From NCBI RefSeq assembly GCF_018069625.1, contig NZ_CP072941.1:1860001-1924000 (forward strand): a stretch of 64,000 nucleotides of DNA, read 5' to 3'. Below are positions 60,488 through 64,000 of this stretch, piece after piece. Below the pieces are notes generated by a model. It was not told the origin of the DNA. It was given only the letters and a program-made list of their open reading frames with translations, and ran no database searches. Numbering within the stretch: the first letter of the stretch is position 1; every line of letters begins with the position of its first letter. Source of the DNA: Streptomyces yatensis (GTDB lineage: Bacteria > Actinomycetota > Actinomycetes > Streptomycetales > Streptomycetaceae). Made by a program: the position numbers and the translations under genes.

Positions 60488-62444
60488 GGTGGTGGTCCTT
60501 CCAGGGGTCGTACGCGTCGGGATCGGGCGCCGGGAGCCGGATCGTGTCCCGGGTGCCGTCCGCCCAGGTCACGTCGGCGAGGAGGGTGGTGCCGTCGGCA
60601 CCGGTGGTGACGTGGGGCAGGGCGGCGGGGTCGGTGCCGCCGAGGTGCACCAGGGCGATGTGGAGGGTGCCGTGGGTCACGGGGCCTTCGGTCTCCACGA
60701 CGGGGGTGGCGGAGGCGGGGCCGAGGGCGTTGCTGTCGGAGCCCGGGCGCACCGCGCCGTGGGGCAGCCCTCGCACGCCCACGACGAGGGAGACGAGGCC
60801 GTCGGTGCCTTCGACCCGGGCGGGGCCGCCGGCCGGTGGCGTGTCGTCCACCGCCAGGGCCCAGCCGCCGACCCGCAGCACATGGCCGGGGCCCCGGTCG
60901 CCGTCGACGCGTACGGCACGGACCTCGACGGAGCCGCGCAGCGCGGAGCCGACGGTCACCCAGGGGCCGAGGGCGTAGTCGGTGTCGGGGCCGCCGAACA
61001 CATCCCATGTCGCGTCGTCGGGCCAGTGCGCGCGCGAGCGCGAGACGGCGGTGGCGCCGCCGATGGAGATACGGGTGGCGGGGCGCCGGTGCGAGGCGCG
61101 CCCGGCCGCGTCGAGCAGCACGACCGCGTTGTCGAGCGGGTCGGCGTCCGCGCTGCCGCCGGGGACGGTCGGGTCGCCGGGGGTCTCCGGCGCGGTGTGC
61201 GTGGAGTAGGCGAAGCGCGCGTAGGACGGGTCGTCGGCGTGCGGACGGGCCGGGTCGGCGTGGTCGCCGCCGTGGTTGACGACGCGTACGACGCCATCGG
61301 CGGCGGTGCCCGAGACCAGCCAGCCGGGCGTCGCCAGCGCCTGTGCGAAGTCGCCCTCCTCGACGGCGAGCGGTGTCGCCTCCGCCGTCCACACCGGGTG
61401 CTCCGGCGGCAGGGCGAGACCGATGAAGCCCTTGCTCGCCCAGTACGGGGAGGCAGGGCCGGAGTAGCTCTGCAGCATGCCGCGGAAGGGCCGGTGCCAG
61501 CCGAGCGTGAGCAGCCCCTGTGCGTTCAGCGCCCCGTGCCCGTGGAAGTGGTCGAGCATGCGGGTGGCGAGCGACCGGGTCTCCCCCGGCGCCAGCGGTG
61601 TGGCGTCGAAGACGGCACCGGTCCACACGGAGGCCAGCGCCGCATGCCGGTAGGTGAGCGAGCGGCCCTGGATCAGCGGTGAGCCGTTGGCGCCGACCAG
61701 CAGCCGCTGGTCCGCCAGGAACCGCCGCAGCCGCTCCCGGTAGCGGTCCAGCAGCCCGGCGGGCGCCGCATCGCCGAGGATGCGGCAGAACCACAGCGGG
61801 TAGAGGTGCATCGCCCACCCGTTGTAGTGGTCGAAGTTGCGGTGTCCGGCGCCGGTCAGCCCGTCGGAGTACCAGCCCTCGCCCGCGTACCAGCCATCGG
61901 TCAGCGCGATGGTCCGGTCCAGGTCCTGTTGGCGCCACTCGCCGCCGGCGGTCCGGGCGAAGGCTTCGGTGACGCCCTGGAACCAGATCCAGTTGTTCCC
62001 CGGCATCGGGTTGCCGACCATCGGCGCCAGCCAGTCCAGCACCCGCTGCCGGACCTTCGCGTCCAGCCGGTCCCAGATCCACGGCCGGGTCTCGTGCAGC
62101 GCGAGCGCGATGGAGGCCGCCTCGACCTTCGCCTGGTTGCATTCGGCGAAGGCCGGCCAGCGGTCCGGGTTCTGCGGGTCGGTGCCGGCGGCGACGCCGG
62201 CCGCGTACCACCCGGCGAGGTCGTGCGGGTCCGCGCCCGCCGCCCCCGTCAGCCGGAACGCGGCCAGCAGGAACGTGCGGGCGAAGCCCTCGAGGCCGTC
62301 GCTGTGCGCACCGTTGTGGCTGGGCACGCCGGGGAGGTGGATCAGGTCGTGCCCTTCGGTGGCGTACGGCCGTACGGCGAGCAGCATGGCGTCGGCGGTC
62401 CGCTCCCAGCGGGCGCGGTCCTCGGCGGGGGTGTGGTGGTGCAT
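60480..62444 (-). CDS. DUF2264 domain protein
   Basis: A 654-residue protein of the DUF2264 family. An (alpha/alpha)6-like N-terminal half holds FLLAAFRLTGAAGADPHDLA, GNNWIWFQGVTEAFART and YSDGLTGAGHRNFDHYNGWA; a C-terminal beta domain follows. Such proteins are found in polysaccharide and pectin utilisation loci and may be glycan-active, but none is well characterised to my knowledge. ATG 62444 overlaps the stop of the lipoprotein gene by one base (TGATG). No signal peptide. Confidence 0.85.
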   Translation of the reverse strand: MHHHTPAEDRARWERTADAMLLAVRPYATEGHDLIHLPGVPSHNGAHSDGLEGFARTFLLAAFRLTGAAGADPHDLAGWYAAGVAAGTDPQNPDRWPAFAECNQAKVEAASIALALHETRPWIWDRLDAKVRQRVLDWLAPMVGNPMPGNNWIWFQGVTEAFARTAGGEWRQQDLDRTIALTDGWYAGEGWYSDGLTGAGHRNFDHYNGWAMHLYPLWFCRILGDAAPAGLLDRYRERLRRFLADQRLLVGANGSPLIQGRSLTYRHAALASVWTGAVFDATPLAPGETRSLATRMLDHFHGHGALNAQGLLTLGWHRPFRGMLQSYSGPASPYWASKGFIGLALPPEHPVWTAEATPLAVEEGDFAQALATPGWLVSGTAADGVVRVVNHGGDHADPARPHADDPSYARFAYSTHTAPETPGDPTVPGGSADADPLDNAVVLLDAAGRASHRRPATRISIGGATAVSRSRAHWPDDATWDVFGGPDTDYALGPWVTVGSALRGSVEVRAVRVDGDRGPGHVLRVGGWALAVDDTPPAGGPARVEGTDGLVSLVVGVRGLPHGAVRPGSDSNALGPASATPVVETEGPVTHGTLHIALVHLGGTDPAALPHVTTGADGTTLLADVTWADGTRDTIRLPAPDPDAYDPWKDHHRA

Positions 62445-64000
62445 CAGTGGCGGGTCTCCCATGCCTTTTCGAACTCGACGCGGATCTGATCGCCCGCCTC
62501 CTTGCGCCAGTTCCGCATGACGCCGTCCCACTCCTTGAGGGGGACGCGGCCCTGCATGATGCCCTTGCGGGTGTCGTCCAGGATCTTCTGCAGCAGTGCG
62601 GACTTCTTGGCGTTGGTGGGCGAGTAGAGGGCCTCGGTGGGGTTGCGGACCAACCGCTCGACGGCGTCCTTCTGGAATGCGTACTGCGTCTTCACGACCC
62701 CCGGCTTGACCGGGTAGTAGAGCGTGAAGGGCGCGTCCGTGGCGAAGGTCGTCGGCAGGGTGACCTCGGCCGTGCCCTTCGGCGTGAGGATCGGGTCGGC
62801 CCCCCTCATCGTGTGGTCCGGGCCTCGGACGCCGTACTTGCGCAGCAGATAGCCGTCCGTGCCGAAGGGCGCGGCAAGGGCGTTCATCGCCCGCAGGATC
62901 TGCTTGATACGTGCCTTGGGCGCCTTCTTGATGATGAGGAGGCCGTAATAGGACTGGCCCGACCAGTAGGTGCCCTTACCGCCGTCCCAGCTGGGCGGCA
63001 TCAGGTAGCCGAGGTCGAAGCCCTTCGCCGCGGGAGCGTACGTGGTGTAGTAGTCGTTCCACGCGGCGGCCCCGTCGGGGTTGATGACGAGCTGGCCGGT
63101 GCCGAACCACTCCTTGGCCTTGCCCGTGACGGTGTAGGCGTCCGGGTGCATGACTCCGGCCTTCGTCATCCGGAGGACCGCGTCCATGGCCTGCTTGGCC
63201 TCCTCGGTCTCGAGCCAGAAGGTGAACTTCCCCTCTTCCTCACGCCATTTGTTGGGTCCGCCCAGCATCTGCATGGTCGTGTCGAACGCGGTGATGGGGT
63301 CGCCCATGGCGTACTGGTTGCGCTTGCGGTCGGTGACGTCCTTGCACAGCTGGAAGTACTCCTTCCAGCTGCTCGGGTTCGGGTCGACGTCCAGCTTCTC
63401 GAGCAGGTCGAGGCGGGTGAAGATCGGACCGCCGGAGACGGGGCGGGGCATCGGGATCCCGTAGATGCCGCCGTTGAGCACACAAGGCCCCCAGGAAGCG
63501 GTCGGGATGTTGGCGAGGTACGGGTAGTCCCGGATGTTGTCCCCGGACAGATGCGGGGTGAGGTCCTCGAAGAGGGCGTCCAGCATGCCCGGCGTTGCCA
63601 CGGCATTGTCCTTCGGCGGCAGCATCAGCATCGCGTCCGGCAGATCGCCGCCCGCGAGCGTCACGGCGAACTTGTTCGGGTAGTCGGCGACCGGCGTGAT
63701 CTCGAAGTTGAGGTCGCAGCCGATGCTCTTGTTGAGCGCCTGCCACATGACGTTGCTCCCCACCGGCGGCGGCACCGGATTGAAGATCAGCGTCATGATG
63801 TCGATGGCGGGGCCCTTGGCGGGCGGGCCGTCCGGCAGCGCCGTGACGGGGTTGGCGGGGTAGTGCTCATAGCCGACCGAGACGCCGTCCGCTGTCGCGG
63901 GCATCGACGTCGGCACGCCCTGGTACGGGATGTACGTGGGCAGCGGGGCCTTGGCGTTGGCCGCCCTGGCCGAGACCGGCTTGTAGTCACCGCAGCCGGC
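62444..64000 (-). CDS. Extracellular sugar-binding lipoprotein (LplA-like), 5' end beyond the window
   Basis: The large solute-binding protein of a carbohydrate ABC importer. The frame runs off the window edge; the last codons read AGCGDYKPVS, a lipobox with the modified cysteine at 63992-63994, so only the signal peptide is missing. About 510 mature residues fit the large Bacillus LplA-type family. Segments include ALNKSIGCDLNFEITPVADY, YANIPTASWG-like YLANIPTASWGPCVLNGGIY and GDPITAFDTTMQMLGGPNKW. It presents extracellular oligosaccharides to permeases presumably encoded further right. First visible gene of the operon. Confidence 0.9.
   Translation of the reverse strand, partial: AGCGDYKPVSARAANAKAPLPTYIPYQGVPTSMPATADGVSVGYEHYPANPVTALPDGPPAKGPAIDIMTLIFNPVPPPVGSNVMWQALNKSIGCDLNFEITPVADYPNKFAVTLAGGDLPDAMLMLPPKDNAVATPGMLDALFEDLTPHLSGDNIRDYPYLANIPTASWGPCVLNGGIYGIPMPRPVSGGPIFTRLDLLEKLDVDPNPSSWKEYFQLCKDVTDRKRNQYAMGDPITAFDTTMQMLGGPNKWREEEGKFTFWLETEEAKQAMDAVLRMTKAGVMHPDAYTVTGKAKEWFGTGQLVINPDGAAAWNDYYTTYAPAAKGFDLGYLMPPSWDGGKGTYWSGQSYYGLLIIKKAPKARIKQILRAMNALAAPFGTDGYLLRKYGVRGPDHTMRGADPILTPKGTAEVTLPTTFATDAPFTLYYPVKPGVVKTQYAFQKDAVERLVRNPTEALYSPTNAKKSALLQKILDDTRKGIMQGRVPLKEWDGVMRNWRKEAGDQIRVEFEKAWETRH

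Overview
The window is about 70 percent GC, with the strong third-position G/C coding bias of a filamentous actinomycete. Tandem SpoIIE-type phosphatases, a CbpA/CbpM/ClpB chaperone set, KimA-like transport and many ATGA gene overlaps fit Streptomyces or a close relative. Both ends cut a gene: a peptide ABC transporter ATPase at the left and a sugar-binding lipoprotein at the right.

Layout. 1-6.8 kb: ABC ATPase end, an aldehyde dehydrogenase, an SmtB/CzrA-type ArsR metal sensor, a methyltransferase divergent from a TetR regulator across a clear twin operator, then a small secreted protein, beta-carbonic anhydrase and SulP anion transporter (a likely bicarbonate module) ending in a good hairpin. 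6.9-11.2 kb: a gene graveyard. Among a membrane protein, a lipoprotein and an intact TIM-barrel isomerase lie fragments of a flavin reductase, amidohydrolase, XRE regulator, LacI regulator, a second sugar isomerase, an aldehyde dehydrogenase and an SDR, on both strands.

11.3-27.8 kb: a large glycan locus. It holds the genes for a nucleotide-activated heptose (GmhA, bifunctional HldE, GmhB), two GT9 heptosyltransferase-like enzymes, two further glycosyltransferases, three GT2 enzymes, a carbamoyltransferase, a UXS-like NAD-dependent sugar nucleotide enzyme, a pyruvyltransferase-family protein, an SDR and an MFS exporter. Eight genes (20373 to 12389) form one minus-strand operon with mostly 4-base overlaps. 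No HldD epimerase is seen. Because LPS is absent from this kind of cell, the product (wall polymer, exopolysaccharide or small secreted glycoside) is the main open question. A 14-copy 13-bp minisatellite separates the operon from a convergent GT2 gene.

27.9-45.4 kb: a stress and maintenance block. It has a DUF2795 protein, hemerythrin, a ferritin-like protein, a KimA-type permease, DUF1931, DUF2267 and Hsp20, a cNMP-binding/thioredoxin-fold/TrxR-like flavoprotein, a UBP zinc finger, thioredoxin, ClpB, CbpM, CbpA-type DnaJ, GrpE, a second-type DnaK broken by a one-base deletion, and a formaldehyde dehydrogenase-like enzyme. Several adjacent genes overlap, so at least ClpB-thioredoxin-UBP-flavoprotein is co-transcribed.

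45.4-54.1 kb: two SpoIIE-type phosphatases, a transposase remnant, a membrane protein, a 42-bp perfect palindrome, a VOC protein, and an AraC regulator divergent from a monooxygenase-hydrolase pair. 54.1-64 kb: a glycan-catabolic operon on the minus strand. It has an LplA-like sugar-binding lipoprotein, a DUF2264 protein, a GH38 alpha-mannosidase, a ROK regulator lacking the usual zinc motif, and a heparinase II/III-like protein, the first four joined by overlapping stops and starts. No rRNA, tRNA or CRISPR array was recognised.
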